Origin: Vitreimonas flagellata
GTDB lineage: Bacteria; Pseudomonadota; Alphaproteobacteria; Caulobacterales; Aquidulcibacteraceae
DNA length: 64,000 nucleotides
Direction: 5' to 3'
Assembly (NCBI RefSeq): GCF_004634425.1
Contig: NZ_SBJL01000004.1
Span: forward strand, 186,001 to 250,000
A program made the translations under genes and the position numbers. A model generated the notes under the pieces. It saw only the letters and a list, made by a program, of their open reading frames with translations, made no database searches and was not told where the DNA came from. The stretch's first letter is position 1, and each line of letters begins with the position of its first letter. Positions 28,099-37,116 of the stretch are shown in pieces.

Positions 28099-28308
28099 AT
28101 GACTATCGGCACCGTGAAGTGGTTTAATGGCCAAAAGGGCTTTGGTTTCATCCAGCCGGACAATGGCGGCCCGGACGTTTTCGTCCACATTTCAGCCGTC
28201 GAACGCGCTGGCTGGTCCTCGCTGACTGAAGGCCAGAAGATTGGCTTCGAAAGCGAAAAAGACAGCCGCAGCGGCAAGATGTCGGCAGGCCAACTCGTGG
28301 CCGCCTAA
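28099..28308 (+). CDS. Cold-shock protein, CspA family
   Basis: A 69-residue nucleic-acid-binding protein with a single cold-shock domain. RNP1 is KGFGFIQ and RNP2 is VFVHIS. It binds single-stranded RNA or DNA and melts RNA structure at low temperature or in stationary phase. Length matches CspA (about 70 residues). It is followed by a hairpin terminator, so it is monocistronic. Confidence 0.96.
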   Translation: MTIGTVKWFNGQKGFGFIQPDNGGPDVFVHISAVERAGWSSLTEGQKIGFESEKDSRSGKMSAGQLVAA

Positions 28309-28356
28309 AGCGCTTTGCGCTTTGGCGTGAGCTTTGGCGCATACGTTTTATCTTTT

Positions 28357-28395
28357 GCGAGGCGGGTCGGCTTGGGCCGGCCCGCCTCGTGTTTT
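28357..28395 (+). terminator. Terminator after the cold-shock gene
   Basis: GAGGCGGG...CCCGCCTC form an 8-bp stem with an inner CGG/CCG pairing, followed by GTGTTTT. It lies 50 bases after the cold-shock gene and upstream of the next small gene. Confidence 0.75.
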
Positions 28396-28415
28396 GAATC
28401 ACATCAGGAGTCGCG

Positions 28416-28607
28416 ATGAACGCCCCGCTTTTTACGATTGGCCAAAGTGTCTCTGTCGCGGTTTCCAAGCGCTATCGCTTTCCCGAGGGCGCCTATCACA
28501 TCGTCGCCGCCATGCCGAACGGCGATGGCCCGACGCTCTACCGGATCAAAGGCGATCTGGAAAAATTTGAGCGCGTGATCGACGAAATGCATCTCGCGGC
28601 GGCTTGA
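28416..28607 (+). CDS. Small conserved-type hypothetical protein
   Basis: A 63-residue soluble protein: MNAPLFTIGQSVSVAVSKRY, then AYHIVAAMPNGDGPTLYRIKG and a helical tail. The beta-rich start with a YRIK core looks like a small SH3-like fold found in many alphaproteobacteria, but no characterised family is recognised. CAGGAG lies 6 bases before the ATG. Confidence 0.7.
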   Translation: MNAPLFTIGQSVSVAVSKRYRFPEGAYHIVAAMPNGDGPTLYRIKGDLEKFERVIDEMHLAAA

Positions 28608-28611
28608 GGGC

Positions 28612-28941
28612 TCAAGCGCCGGTCTCGTCGACGACGATGGGCACGGGTTTTCCGCGGGACATGGGATCCCAACCGGCAGCGATGGCGGAAAGGATGGCGC
28701 GCGTCACGAGTGACGTCGGAATCTGCGACGGCTTCAAAGGCGGTGCGCCGAATTTCGGCGGGGGCCCGGCCGGAAATTCTATGATGGCTTCGCGCTGCCC
28801 TTCCTTGTGACGCACGGCGATCGCCTTGCCGTGGCATTGCGTGGGATTGTTGGACCATTGCGGCGTGCGCTGTAGGCGCCAGATATAGAACTCGCCCTCG
28901 ACCTTGATCTCAAATTCAGTGGGGTTCTTCGCGCGCGCCAT
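28612..28941 (-). CDS. Hypothetical protein
   Basis: A 109-residue soluble protein starting MARAKNPTEFEIKVEGEFYIWRLQR, basic in the middle (CHGKAIAVRHKEGQREAIIEF) and proline-rich (PAGPPPKFGAPPLKPSQIP). No family recognised. It runs toward the plus-strand small gene, leaving only 4 bases between the two stop codons. Confidence 0.6.
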   Translation of the reverse strand: MARAKNPTEFEIKVEGEFYIWRLQRTPQWSNNPTQCHGKAIAVRHKEGQREAIIEFPAGPPPKFGAPPLKPSQIPTSLVTRAILSAIAAGWDPMSRGKPVPIVVDETGA

Positions 28942-28966
28942 GCGAGGGGATTAGCGTGGCTCGCCG

Positions 28967-29737
28967 TCACAAGCTAGCCATTGAGCGCGATCGCAGCGCA
29001 GCCTGCAATGTTGTGTAGTGCCCCAAGCCTTCGAGGATGTTGAGCGTGGCGCGCGACTGCAAGCGCGTTGCCATTGCACGGGCCATGTCGGTCGGTGTCC
29101 AAGTGTCTTCATCGCCTTGCCAGATTTCTGTCTGGCACTTCACTGCGTCGAGAACATGCGCCCAGGGGCGCACATACGTTTCCAATTCTGCGCGATAGGC
29201 GGCTTGTTGCGCGCCGAGGCATCGCTTGAGCGCCTCAAGGGCCATCGCGGAGTATGCCGGATTGGCCAACAGATCGCGCTCCGCCGCGTTGCTGGTGGCG
29301 AACATGGTTTTGAGCATCAAGTCAGGCGCGAGGGACGCCAAGATCGATTGGATGCTGCTGAGCAACCCCAATGAAAGGGCGCCGCGCCGCGCAGCTTCGA
29401 AGACGGGTCGTCCGGCCATCGTAGGAAGGAAATCGCCAAGCTCCAGCGGCGCCGCCGGCGAGATCAGCACAAGCGTGCGCACCAACGTTGGTCGATAGGC
29501 TGCGATGTGCGTCGCGGCCATGGCGCCAAGCGAAAATCCGACGACATCGATAGGCTCTGAGGTATTGAGCGCGTCGAAGCCGCTGCACACGCGGTCAGCA
29601 TAGGCGGCGGGCTGTTGTGTCAGCCGGTCGAGAAGCCGCGCGCCGCGCAGGTGCTCTGCCGGCGCCAAGGCGCGTAATTCTGTCGGCGCGCCAGGCAGGC
29701 CGTGACAATAGACAAAATCCATCTCCGAGCGGTGCAT
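28967..29737 (-). CDS. Alpha/beta hydrolase
   Basis: A 256-residue alpha/beta-hydrolase-fold protein. The nucleophile elbow is GFSLGA (G-x-S-x-G). A likely catalytic Asp lies in GDEDTWTP and the His in GLGHYTTLQ, and the oxyanion region is YCHGLPGAPTEL. The ATG at 29737 (MHRSEMDF) is chosen because the upstream extension is Arg-rich and non-domain-like. It is third in the acs operon after the SMI1 gene. Substrate unknown. Confidence 0.75.
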   Translation of the reverse strand: MHRSEMDFVYCHGLPGAPTELRALAPAEHLRGARLLDRLTQQPAAYADRVCSGFDALNTSEPIDVVGFSLGAMAATHIAAYRPTLVRTLVLISPAAPLELGDFLPTMAGRPVFEAARRGALSLGLLSSIQSILASLAPDLMLKTMFATSNAAERDLLANPAYSAMALEALKRCLGAQQAAYRAELETYVRPWAHVLDAVKCQTEIWQGDEDTWTPTDMARAMATRLQSRATLNILEGLGHYTTLQAALRSRSMASL

Positions 29738-29787
29738 CAGGCGAACGTCATCGGCAATGCGGCTGATGCGCCGGAGCGGCGGGTGCG

Positions 29788-30435
29788 CTAGCCGATCTGG
29801 CCGCCGGCTTTCAGATAGGTGCGTAGGCCGTCGTGGAGATGGCCTTCGTTGCGCCAGCGCCATTCTTCGCCGTTGCCGGCGAAGTGCCCGGCTTCGAACT
29901 CGCCTGCGACCCAATGCAGGAAAGCGCTGAGCGATGAAGCGATTCGGACGCGTTCTTGTTCGTCCGTGCCGGTGATGATGATCTGGCCGATATTGCCTGT
30001 CGGGCCGGGATCGAGATCGATGGCGATGTGATTGCCGCCGGCGTCGTCGGAGATGGGAATCCAGGCGCGATTGGTCTCTTGGATTTTGACGGCGCCAGGC
30101 GGGAAAGAACTTGGAAATTCCTCGCCGCCGAGATCATCGGCTTCCAGCTCGCGCGCGAATTGCCAATGGCGGATGACGATTTCTATCGGATTGAACGGCA
30201 GGCTCACGAAGAAGCCGGGATAGTGCGGCGTGCGTCCGAATTGAAACGGGATCTGCCCGTCAGCAAGGCGATAGAGGTCGCGCACATCTTGCGGCAGAGT
30301 TTGGCCGATCAGTGCTTCGAGTGCAGCGATCTCACGCTCGCCTGCGGGTGGACGTAGTGAGTCACGCAGCAAAGGGAGATTGGAATCGGCCCAGCGCAGA
30401 ATGCGCGCGAAGCTCTCGGCGATAGGTTCGCTCAC
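29788..30435 (-). CDS. SMI1/KNR4 family protein
   Basis: A 215-residue protein with the SMI1/KNR4 (SUKH) pattern: the N-terminal [35 protein letters not shown] is the family hallmark, followed by [24 protein letters not shown] proteins are often immunity proteins against polymorphic toxins, but no toxin gene is adjacent here. It is coupled by a four-base overlap to the stop of acs, which is unusual company and suggests a regulatory or housekeeping SUKH role. Confidence 0.85.
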   Translation of the reverse strand: MSEPIAESFARILRWADSNLPLLRDSLRPPAGEREIAALEALIGQTLPQDVRDLYRLADGQIPFQFGRTPHYPGFFVSLPFNPIEIVIRHWQFARELEADDLGGEEFPSSFPPGAVKIQETNRAWIPISDDAGGNHIAIDLDPGPTGNIGQIIITGTDEQERVRIASSLSAFLHWVAGEFEAGHFAGNGEEWRWRNEGHLHDGLRTYLKAGGQIG

Positions 30436-32381
30436 CCGCTCACCCGATTACGCACGAGATCATCGACCACGCTTGGGTCCGCCAGCGTGCTGGTGTCGCC
30501 GAGATTGCTGAGTTCGTTTTCGGCGATCTTGCGCAGGATACGGCGCATGATTTTGCCGCTGCGGGTTTTGGGCAGACCGGGGGCCCATTGGATGATGTCG
30601 GGCGTCGCCGTTGGGCCGATTTCGCGGCGGACGTATTGGACGAGTTCGCGTTTGAGATCGTCGCTCGGCTCGACGCCTTGCTTCAAGGTGACGAAGCAAT
30701 AGATGCCTTGGCCCTTGATGTCGTGCGGATAGCCGACGACGGCTGCTTCGGCGACTTTCGTGTCCGCGACGAGCGCGCTTTCGATTTCGGCGGTGCCGAT
30801 GCGATGGCCGCTGACGTTCAGCACGTCATCGACGCGGCCGGTGATCCAGTAATAGCCATCCTCGTCGCGACGGCAGCCGTCGCCGGTGAAATACGTGCCG
30901 GGATAAGTGCGGAAATAGGTGTCGAAGAAGCGCTGATGATCGCCATAGACGGTGCGCATCTGGCCCGGCCATGAATCGAGCAACACGAGATTGCCGCTTG
31001 TGGCGCCCTCGAGGAAATTGCCTTTGTCGTCGACGAGCGCGGGCTTGATGCCGAAGAAGGGGCGTGTGGCGCTGCCGGGCTTCATCGCTGTGGCGCCGGG
31101 TAGGTTGGTGATGAGGGCCGCACCCGTTTCGGTTTGCCACCAGGTATCGACCACGGGGCAGCGTGAGTCACCGACCGTGCGATAATACCAGAGCCAGGCT
31201 TCGGGATTGATTGGCTCGCCGACCGTGCCGATGAGGCGCAAGCTTGCGCGCGAGGTGCGCTTCACCGGCTCTTCGCCGTCGCGCATCAGCGCGCGGATGG
31301 CGGTGGGCGCGGTGTAGAAGGTGTTGACCTTGTGCTTGTCGATCACGTCCCAGAAGCGCGAATTGGTCGGGTAGTTCGGCACGCCTTCGAAGATGAGCGT
31401 GGTCGCACCGTTCGCGAGTGGGCCATAGACGATGTAGGAATGGCCGGTGACCCAACCCACGTCGGCGGTGCACCAATAAATGTCGCCGTCGTGATAATCG
31501 AACACGTATTGATGCGTCATCGACGCATAGACGAGATAGCCGCCGGTCGTGTGCAGCACGCCTTTGGGTTTGCCCGTTGAGCCGGACGTATAGAGGATGA
31601 AGAGCGGATCTTCCGCGCTCATCGGCTCGGGCGGGCACTCGGCGCTGACGTTGGCGGCGGCGTCTTCATAGACGACGTCGCGGCCTTCCGTCATCGGCAC
31701 GCCGGCGCCGGTGCGGTTTACGACGATGACCGTGTTCACGTCGGTCGGCGTGTGCGCGTGCGTCAGCGCTTCATCGACGTTGTGCTTCAGTGGAATGACC
31801 TTGCCGCCGCGTACGCCTTCATCGGCGGTGATCACGCAGCGCGAATCACAATCCTTGATGCGGCTGGCGAGGCTTTCAGGCGAGAAGCCGCCGAACACGA
31901 CCGAATGAATGGCGCCGATGCGCGCGCAGGCGAGCATCGCATACGCCGCCTCCGGGATCATCGGCATATAGATGGTGACGCGGTCGCCTTTGGTGACGCC
32001 GCGCGCTTTGAGCACGTTGGCGAATTTGCAGACTTCGGCGTGCAGCTCGCGATAGGTGATGTGGCGCGATTGGCTGGGGTCGTCGCCTTCCCAGATGATC
32101 GCGGTTTGATCGCCGCGCGTCGCGAGATGGCGGTCGATGCAATTTGCGGAGACGTTGAGGATGCCGTCTTCGTACCAGCGGATGTGGAAGTCGGCTTCGT
32201 TGAAGCTCGTGTCTTTCACCTTCGTATACGGCTTGATCCAATCGAGGCGCTGACCGTGCACGCCCCAGAAGGCTTCCGGATCGTTCGAGGCTGACGCGTG
32301 CATGGCGCGGTATTTGACGTCATCCACGTAAGCGCGCTCGGCCCATTCCTTGGGGACGGGGATGACGATGGGATCGGACAT
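30432..32381 (-). CDS. acs: Acetyl-CoA synthetase
   Basis: A 649-residue AMP-forming acetate--CoA ligase. P-loop [26 protein letters not shown] block, [19 protein letters not shown] hinge region, and the C-terminal [13 protein letters not shown], whose lysine is the one acetylated by Pat/AcuA and removed by sirtuins. The length matches E. coli Acs (652). It has GAGGA 9 bases upstream of the ATG. It heads an operon with the SMI1 gene and hydrolase, and feeds acetate into central metabolism. Confidence 0.96.
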   Translation of the reverse strand: MSDPIVIPVPKEWAERAYVDDVKYRAMHASASNDPEAFWGVHGQRLDWIKPYTKVKDTSFNEADFHIRWYEDGILNVSANCIDRHLATRGDQTAIIWEGDDPSQSRHITYRELHAEVCKFANVLKARGVTKGDRVTIYMPMIPEAAYAMLACARIGAIHSVVFGGFSPESLASRIKDCDSRCVITADEGVRGGKVIPLKHNVDEALTHAHTPTDVNTVIVVNRTGAGVPMTEGRDVVYEDAAANVSAECPPEPMSAEDPLFILYTSGSTGKPKGVLHTTGGYLVYASMTHQYVFDYHDGDIYWCTADVGWVTGHSYIVYGPLANGATTLIFEGVPNYPTNSRFWDVIDKHKVNTFYTAPTAIRALMRDGEEPVKRTSRASLRLIGTVGEPINPEAWLWYYRTVGDSRCPVVDTWWQTETGAALITNLPGATAMKPGSATRPFFGIKPALVDDKGNFLEGATSGNLVLLDSWPGQMRTVYGDHQRFFDTYFRTYPGTYFTGDGCRRDEDGYYWITGRVDDVLNVSGHRIGTAEIESALVADTKVAEAAVVGYPHDIKGQGIYCFVTLKQGVEPSDDLKRELVQYVRREIGPTATPDIIQWAPGLPKTRSGKIMRRILRKIAENELSNLGDTSTLADPSVVDDLVRNRVSG

Positions 32382-32459
32382 GGGCGCGCTTCCTCGGGAG
32401 GCTTTGAAGTTGGGGGCGATTGTCGCGATGCAGCGCGGCGTTTCAAGCGCCTACACCGA

Positions 32460-32939
32460 TTAGTGCGCCACACTTGCGGCGCGGCGGAAAACGGTGCGGA
32501 TGGTGAAATTGCTGACGAGGCGGCGCACGCCGGGCAGACGCGAGAGCGTTTCTTGGTGCACGCGCTCGTAGCGGTCGTCGTCGGCGATGACGATGCGGAG
32601 GAGGTAATCGCTCTCGCCGGTCATCAGATGGCAGTCTTGCACCTCGCGGCATTTGGCGACGGCGCGTTCGAAGGCGGCCATCGTTTCTTGCTTTTGATTC
32701 TCCAGCGTCACCGCGACGAACACGGTGGCGCTGCGGCCTAATGCGTTTTCTGAAAGGATCGCGGCGTAGCCTTCGATCACGCCCAAAGCCTCGAGTGCTT
32801 TGACGCGCCGATGGCACGCTGAGGGGGAAAGGCCGACGCGTTCGGCCAGGGTCGCAGCGGTCATCATGCCGTCGCGCTCGAGCTCGAATAGGATCTTCTG
32901 GTCGAAGGCGTCGAGCCGGCTGGGAGATTTTTCCGACAT
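32460..32939 (-). CDS. Lrp/AsnC-family regulator
   Basis: A 159-residue one-domain-plus-HTH regulator. The winged helix-turn-helix is DAFDQKILFELERDGMMTAA...LSPSACHRRVKALEALG, followed by the RAM ligand-binding domain (GRSATVFVAVTLENQK, VQDCHLMTGESDYLLRIV). It is divergent from alanine dehydrogenase across 119 bases, a pairing known for AldR/Lrp regulators that activate ald in response to alanine. The open frame extends upstream but the ATG at 32939 begins the domain cleanly. Confidence 0.9.
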   Translation of the reverse strand: MSEKSPSRLDAFDQKILFELERDGMMTAATLAERVGLSPSACHRRVKALEALGVIEGYAAILSENALGRSATVFVAVTLENQKQETMAAFERAVAKCREVQDCHLMTGESDYLLRIVIADDDRYERVHQETLSRLPGVRRLVSNFTIRTVFRRAASVAH

Positions 32940-33007
32940 TTGGCGTTTGGCGCTCGAAAATTGGCGTGTGGAGCCCTCAAAATAGCGGTATTTGGAAGAA
33001 AGTGCAC

Positions 33008-33044
33008 GAGAAATGGGATATTTGAGCGTCAAAATCCCATTCTC
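33008..33044. promoter_or_regulatory. Inverted repeat in the lrp-ald intergenic region
   Basis: AATGGGAT (33012-33019) and ATCCCATT (33034-33041) are a perfect 8-bp inverted repeat 14 bases apart; extending it outward gives GAGA/TCTC with one extra base. It lies 15 bases upstream of the ald start. It could be the operator for the adjacent Lrp-type regulator, or a hairpin in the ald leader. Confidence 0.5.
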
Positions 33045-33058
33045 GCGGAGAAATTCCC

Positions 33059-34171
33059 ATGCGCGTCGGCTGCCCGAAGGAAATCAAGGTCCATGAATAT
33101 CGCGTCGGCCTGACGCCGGAGAGCGCGGCCGAATTGGTGCGCGCCGGGCATGAGGTATTTCTGGAGACCAAAGCCGGTGAAGGCATCGGAGCGCCGGATA
33201 GCGTGTACGAGAAGGTCGGCGTGAAGATCCTGCCGAACGCGGACGCCGTGTTTGAGCAAGCCGACATGATCGTGAAGGTGAAGGAGCCGCAGGCAGTCGA
33301 GATCGCGCGGCTGAAGCCGCACCACCTGCTGTTCACGTATCTCCACCTAGCGCCGGACCCGGAGCAGGCGGCGGGTCTGATGAAATCGGGCGCGACCTGC
33401 ATCGCGTATGAGACGGTGACGGATCGCGATGGGCGTTTGCCGCTGCTGAAGCCGATGTCGGAAGTCGCGGGCCGCATGTCGATCCAAGTTGGCGCGTACT
33501 TCTTGGAGAAGGCGCATGGCGGGCGCGGTGTGTTGATGGGCGGCGTGCCGGGCGTGCAGCCGGCGAGCGTTTTGATCCTGGGCGCCGGCGTCTCCGGCTA
33601 CAACGCCGCGCAGATCGCGGTGGGCATGCGCGCGCGCGTGCAGGTGTTCGATAAGAACCCGGCGCGTCTGGAAGAACTCGACCGCGAGTTCAACGGCCGT
33701 TTGGAGACGGTGTATTCAACGAGCGCCGCGATCGCCGAAGCGATCAAGGAAGCGGACGTCGTCGTCGGCGCCGTGCTGGTGGCGGGCGCTGCCGCGCCCA
33801 AGCTGATCACGCGCGAGATGTTGAAGACGATGCGTCCGGGCTCGGTGCTGGTCGATATTTCGATCGACCAAGGCGGCTGCTTCGAGACCTCGAAGCCGAC
33901 GACACACTCCGAACCGACCTTCGTGGTCGACGGCATCGTGCATTATTGCGTCGCCAACATGCCAGGCGCGGTGTCACGGACGTCGGCGTTTGCACTCAAC
34001 AATGCGACGCTGCCGTTTGCGCTGGCGCTGGCCAACAAGGGCTACAAGAAGGCGCTGCAGGACGATCCGCATTTGGCGAACGGCCTCAACGTCTATGAAG
34101 GCGCGATCACGCACGAAGCGGTGGCGCGCGATCTCGGCAAGCCGTTCAAGCGGCCGGATTGGTTGGGCTAA
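33059..34171 (+). CDS. ald: Alanine dehydrogenase
   Basis: A 370-residue NAD-dependent enzyme interconverting L-alanine and pyruvate plus ammonia. Family blocks: GVPKEIKVHEYRVGLTPE-type N-terminus, KVKEPQ, the LTYLHLAPD-like catalytic segment FTYLHLAPD, and the NAD Rossmann motif LGAGVSGYNAAQIA. The typical length is 371. The neighbouring Lrp regulator and the inverted repeat point to alanine-responsive control. Confidence 0.95.
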   Translation: MRVGCPKEIKVHEYRVGLTPESAAELVRAGHEVFLETKAGEGIGAPDSVYEKVGVKILPNADAVFEQADMIVKVKEPQAVEIARLKPHHLLFTYLHLAPDPEQAAGLMKSGATCIAYETVTDRDGRLPLLKPMSEVAGRMSIQVGAYFLEKAHGGRGVLMGGVPGVQPASVLILGAGVSGYNAAQIAVGMRARVQVFDKNPARLEELDREFNGRLETVYSTSAAIAEAIKEADVVVGAVLVAGAAAPKLITREMLKTMRPGSVLVDISIDQGGCFETSKPTTHSEPTFVVDGIVHYCVANMPGAVSRTSAFALNNATLPFALALANKGYKKALQDDPHLANGLNVYEGAITHEAVARDLGKPFKRPDWLG

Positions 34172-34182
34172 GCACGACCAGC

Positions 34183-34333
34183 CTCCTCCTCGATGGAGGA
34201 GGCGCCGCGCAGCGGCGGAGGAGGTTCGTGCTCGGTGGTCACGAATGTGCCTCGGGAGGCTCACTGGTCTAGACCATTGGCCACACCTCCTCAGTCACCG
34301 CTGCGCGCTGATAGCTCCTCCATCGAGGAGGAG
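34183..34333. repeat. Large palindromic (BIME-like) element
   Basis: A 151-bp imperfect palindrome. The outer arms CTCCTCCTCGATGGAGGAG (34183-34201) and CTCCTCCATCGAGGAGGAG (34315-34333) are exact 19-bp inverted repeats, and each is itself a hairpin. Inner arms GCGCAGCGG..GAGGAGGT and ACCTCCTC..CCGCTGCGC also pair. The remaining 34172-34428 gap shows nothing else. Same architecture as the elements at 13799, 48245 and 53547. Confidence 0.85.
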
Positions 34334-34428
34334 CGAGGCCGGGTTCAAGACCTGGGAGAATCGTCGCGCGCTTCGCGTTGACAAGGATGCGATTCCTCGC
34401 GCCCATGCCTTAGGCTTGGGGGGGCGGG

Positions 34429-35238
34429 ATGAAACTACGCGCGCTTTTGTCTTCGATGCTTGGCGCTTTGGCGCTGTCCGCATGCGCGCCAATTGCGGAG
34501 CCTGAGGTCATCCTGCCAGAGATGCAGGCGCCAACGGCTGAAGAGGCGGCGCAGGCGCGGTGCTTTGTACAAAACCTGTACGATGGGAGTTGGGCGCCAG
34601 CTTATGCTAGACGCGAAGCGCAGTGCTTTCGCGACGATTCCTGTTTTGGTGGTTTGGGGCAGGCCTCCTCGGACGGGCGCCCGCTCTGCCACAAATGGGC
34701 GATCGCGCCGGACGCGCCGGCCTTGCGTTGGAGCCCAGCGCTTACGCATCCGCGCGTGATCGGCCCAGACATCCCGCCGCCTGAACCCATCTACGAGGGC
34801 GGGTTCGAGGCGACGAACGACTGCCTCGACGAAACCTGCACGCCGCCGCCGATCCAGCTCAATGTCGCGAGGCCTCTCTATGCGGAGCCCGATGCATCCT
34901 CGCGAATCATAGGCGCGGTCTCTATCGGTGCGTGCGTCCAGCCAGGTGAATACCGATTGCGCGCCGCGCCGCTGCGCGGGATCGTGCTGGAAACAACCGA
35001 CCGCTTTGAAGCGGGCGAGGTGATCTACCAGCTGGCCTACCAAGGCGAAGGGTATGTCGGGCTCTGGCGGCGCGGTGAAATGTCGGACTTTAGTCCTGAT
35101 GACGTCGTCGTGCGTTGGGATCAGCCGCCGGCGACTCGCCATCCGCAGGAAGGTTTCTGGCTTCAGCTCACCCGCGCCAATGGTGTGTCGGGTTGGGCGC
35201 GCGATCCCGATAGGAGCGATGAGGCTTGCCCGTCCTGA
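34429..35238 (+). CDS. Secreted lipoprotein with SH3-like domain
   Basis: A 269-residue lipoprotein: signal MKLRALLSSMLGALALSAC with lipobox LSAC. The mature part has several cysteine pairs (ARCFVQNLY, QCFRDDSCFGG, NDCLDETCTPPP) that may form disulfides, then a C-terminal SH3-like beta region (PLYAEPDASSRIIGAVSIGACVQPG...GVSGWARDPD). Probably envelope-associated; function unknown. Confidence 0.7.
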   Translation: MKLRALLSSMLGALALSACAPIAEPEVILPEMQAPTAEEAAQARCFVQNLYDGSWAPAYARREAQCFRDDSCFGGLGQASSDGRPLCHKWAIAPDAPALRWSPALTHPRVIGPDIPPPEPIYEGGFEATNDCLDETCTPPPIQLNVARPLYAEPDASSRIIGAVSIGACVQPGEYRLRAAPLRGIVLETTDRFEAGEVIYQLAYQGEGYVGLWRRGEMSDFSPDDVVVRWDQPPATRHPQEGFWLQLTRANGVSGWARDPDRSDEACPS

Positions 35239-35251
35239 GCGCACTGTTGCA

Positions 35252-36574
35252 TCAGACCGCAGGCGTCAGCGTTGGAGCATCTTCCTGTTTGCGTTGGCGC
35301 AGGAAGAGCAGCGCGAGGAAGCTTAAGCCCGTTGCGGCGCCGAGGTAGAAGCCGACATAGGTGAGTCCGCCCAGCTCCACGAGTTGAGCAGAGATCAACG
35401 GCGTCAGACCGCCGCCGAGAATGCCGCCGACATTGAAGGCGATGCTGGCGCCCGTGTAGCGCACGCGCGCGGGGAAGAGGCCGGGCAGCCAAGCGCCGAG
35501 CGGGCCATAGACGAAGCCCATGAGCAATTGCGCGAGCGCGAGGAAAAGTCCGATCAACAGCAATGAGCCCGAGCCCATCAAAGGCGCGAGCGCAAAGCTG
35601 GCGAGTACGGTAAGCACGCAGCCTGTCATCAGCACTGTGCGCGGGTTGGATTTGTCGGCCCACACGCCGGCCCAGATGATGCCGATGGCCAAGAAGAGAA
35701 TGGCGATGAGCTGCACGATCAGGAACGTCTCGCGCGAATAGCCGAGCGTGCCGACGCCGTAGCCGAGCGCAAACGCGGTCGCGACATAATAAGTGGCGAA
35801 GCAGGCGACAGCGCCGAGCGTGCCGCCGAGCACTTGCGGCCAATGCTTCACCAACACTTCGCCAAGCGGCGCGTGCGGCGGCGGCGCCTTCTCAAGCGCT
35901 TCTTTGAATTCCGGCGTTTCCGTGAGTTTCAAGCGCACCCAGAGGCCGATGATCACAAGCGCTGCACTCGCCAAAAATGGAATGCGCCAGCCCCAGGTCG
36001 TGAATTGTTCTTGCGTGAGGAAAAGACCGAGCAACAGGAAGAAGCCGTTCGCGGCAAGGAAGCCAACAGGCGCGCCCAATTGCGGAAACATGCCGAAGCG
36101 CGCTTTCCAGCCAGGCGGTGCATTCTCAACCGCGAGCAAAGCCGCGCCGCCCCATTCGCCGCCGAGGCCGAAGCCTTGGCCGAAGCGCAGCACGCAAAGT
36201 AAGAACGGCGCGATCCAGCCGACTTGCGCGTAGGTCGGCAGAAACGCGATCGCAAAGGTGGCGCCGCCCATCAGCATAAGCGAGGCGACGAGCGTGGATT
36301 TGCGCCCGATGCGGTCGCCAAAATGGCCGAAGAACACAGCGCCCACGGGTCGCGCGATAAAGGCGATGGCGAACGTGGCGTAGCTGGACATGAGCTGCGC
36401 GGACGGGGAGTCCGACGGAAAAAAGAGTGGCCCAAACACGAGGGCGGCGGCCGTCGCGTAAATGTAGAAATCGTAGAACTCGACCGCGGTGCCGACGAGG
36501 CTGGCGGTGAGCACGCGGCGCGTGTGCGGCGTGTTGATGGCGGTCGTGGTGATGGCTGCCCCCTGTTTGGCCAT
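35252..36574 (-). CDS. MFS transporter, metabolite:H+ symporter (MHS) family
   Basis: A 440-residue, 12-TM symporter. The N-terminal RRVLTASLVGTAVEFYDFYIY and GPLFFPSDSPSAQLMSSYATFAIAFIARPVG blocks are characteristic of the MHS branch (ShiA, ProP, KgtP). The loop 2-3 signature FGHFGDRIGRKSTL is intact. Substrates of this branch include shikimate, proline/betaine and alpha-ketoglutarate; which one cannot be told. The ATG at 36574 is used; the frame stays open upstream through a neighbouring gene and is not real. Confidence 0.88.
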   Translation of the reverse strand: MAKQGAAITTTAINTPHTRRVLTASLVGTAVEFYDFYIYATAAALVFGPLFFPSDSPSAQLMSSYATFAIAFIARPVGAVFFGHFGDRIGRKSTLVASLMLMGGATFAIAFLPTYAQVGWIAPFLLCVLRFGQGFGLGGEWGGAALLAVENAPPGWKARFGMFPQLGAPVGFLAANGFFLLLGLFLTQEQFTTWGWRIPFLASAALVIIGLWVRLKLTETPEFKEALEKAPPPHAPLGEVLVKHWPQVLGGTLGAVACFATYYVATAFALGYGVGTLGYSRETFLIVQLIAILFLAIGIIWAGVWADKSNPRTVLMTGCVLTVLASFALAPLMGSGSLLLIGLFLALAQLLMGFVYGPLGAWLPGLFPARVRYTGASIAFNVGGILGGGLTPLISAQLVELGGLTYVGFYLGAATGLSFLALLFLRQRKQEDAPTLTPAV

Positions 36575-36634
36575 AGCCTTTAGCTTGCCGGTTCCACGAA
36601 GCAAGCTCATGCTGCGCGGCGCGGGAGGAACGCC

Positions 36635-37075
36635 ATGACGCAACAGCAGCGCTGGTTGACTGGCTTTTATGCATTGATCGCTGTCGTGGCGCTGGTCGCG
36701 ACGTGGAGCCAGAACCTTGCGTATTTTGGTCCGGATCAGACCGGCGATGCGGGCCTCGCCTTTTTGAATGCGACGCGCGTCAATCCGGCGAGCCGTTCGA
36801 TCACGGTGGATCTCTTGCTCCTGCTGCTTGCGGCAGTAGCGTTCATGTTCATCGAAGCGCGACGCTTGGGCGTGCGCTTCGTGTGGCTCTACATTGTGTT
36901 GGGATTCATGGTCGCGATCAGCGTGACGTTTCCGCTCTTCATGATCGCGCGCGAATTGCGGATCGCGAAGACGCCAGAGCTCGGCGGGGCATGGACGCTG
37001 AAGGCGGTGGACGTCGCGGGGATACTTGTCGTTACCGCTGCGATCGCTGGATTTAGCTGGTTTGTGTTGAGCTAG
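36635..37075 (+). CDS. DUF2834-like membrane protein
   Basis: A 146-residue protein with four hydrophobic segments (ALIAVVALVATWSQNLAYF, VDLLLLLLAAVAFMFIEA, WLYIVLGFMVAISVTFPL, AGILVVTAAIAGFSWFV). The N-terminal WSQN and the central LLLLLAAVAFMFIEARRL resemble the DUF2834 group. GGGAGG lies 7 bases before the start. Function unknown; divergent from the MHS transporter. Confidence 0.7.
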   Translation: MTQQQRWLTGFYALIAVVALVATWSQNLAYFGPDQTGDAGLAFLNATRVNPASRSITVDLLLLLLAAVAFMFIEARRLGVRFVWLYIVLGFMVAISVTFPLFMIARELRIAKTPELGGAWTLKAVDVAGILVVTAAIAGFSWFVLS

Positions 37076-37116
37076 GCCGCGTTGCGAACAAAGGCGAAAC
37101 ACGGCAGCCTGTTTCG

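Noticed and set aside
27848-28102. Small frame of 84 residues in the cold-shock leader
   Set aside because: No ribosome site, no conserved composition; it overlaps the end of the acyltransferase gene and looks like leader sequence.
35252-37102. Extended 616-residue frame for the MHS transporter
   Set aside because: The first 176 residues have no membrane helix, are charged, and overlap the DUF2834 gene on the other strand. The symporter begins near 36574.
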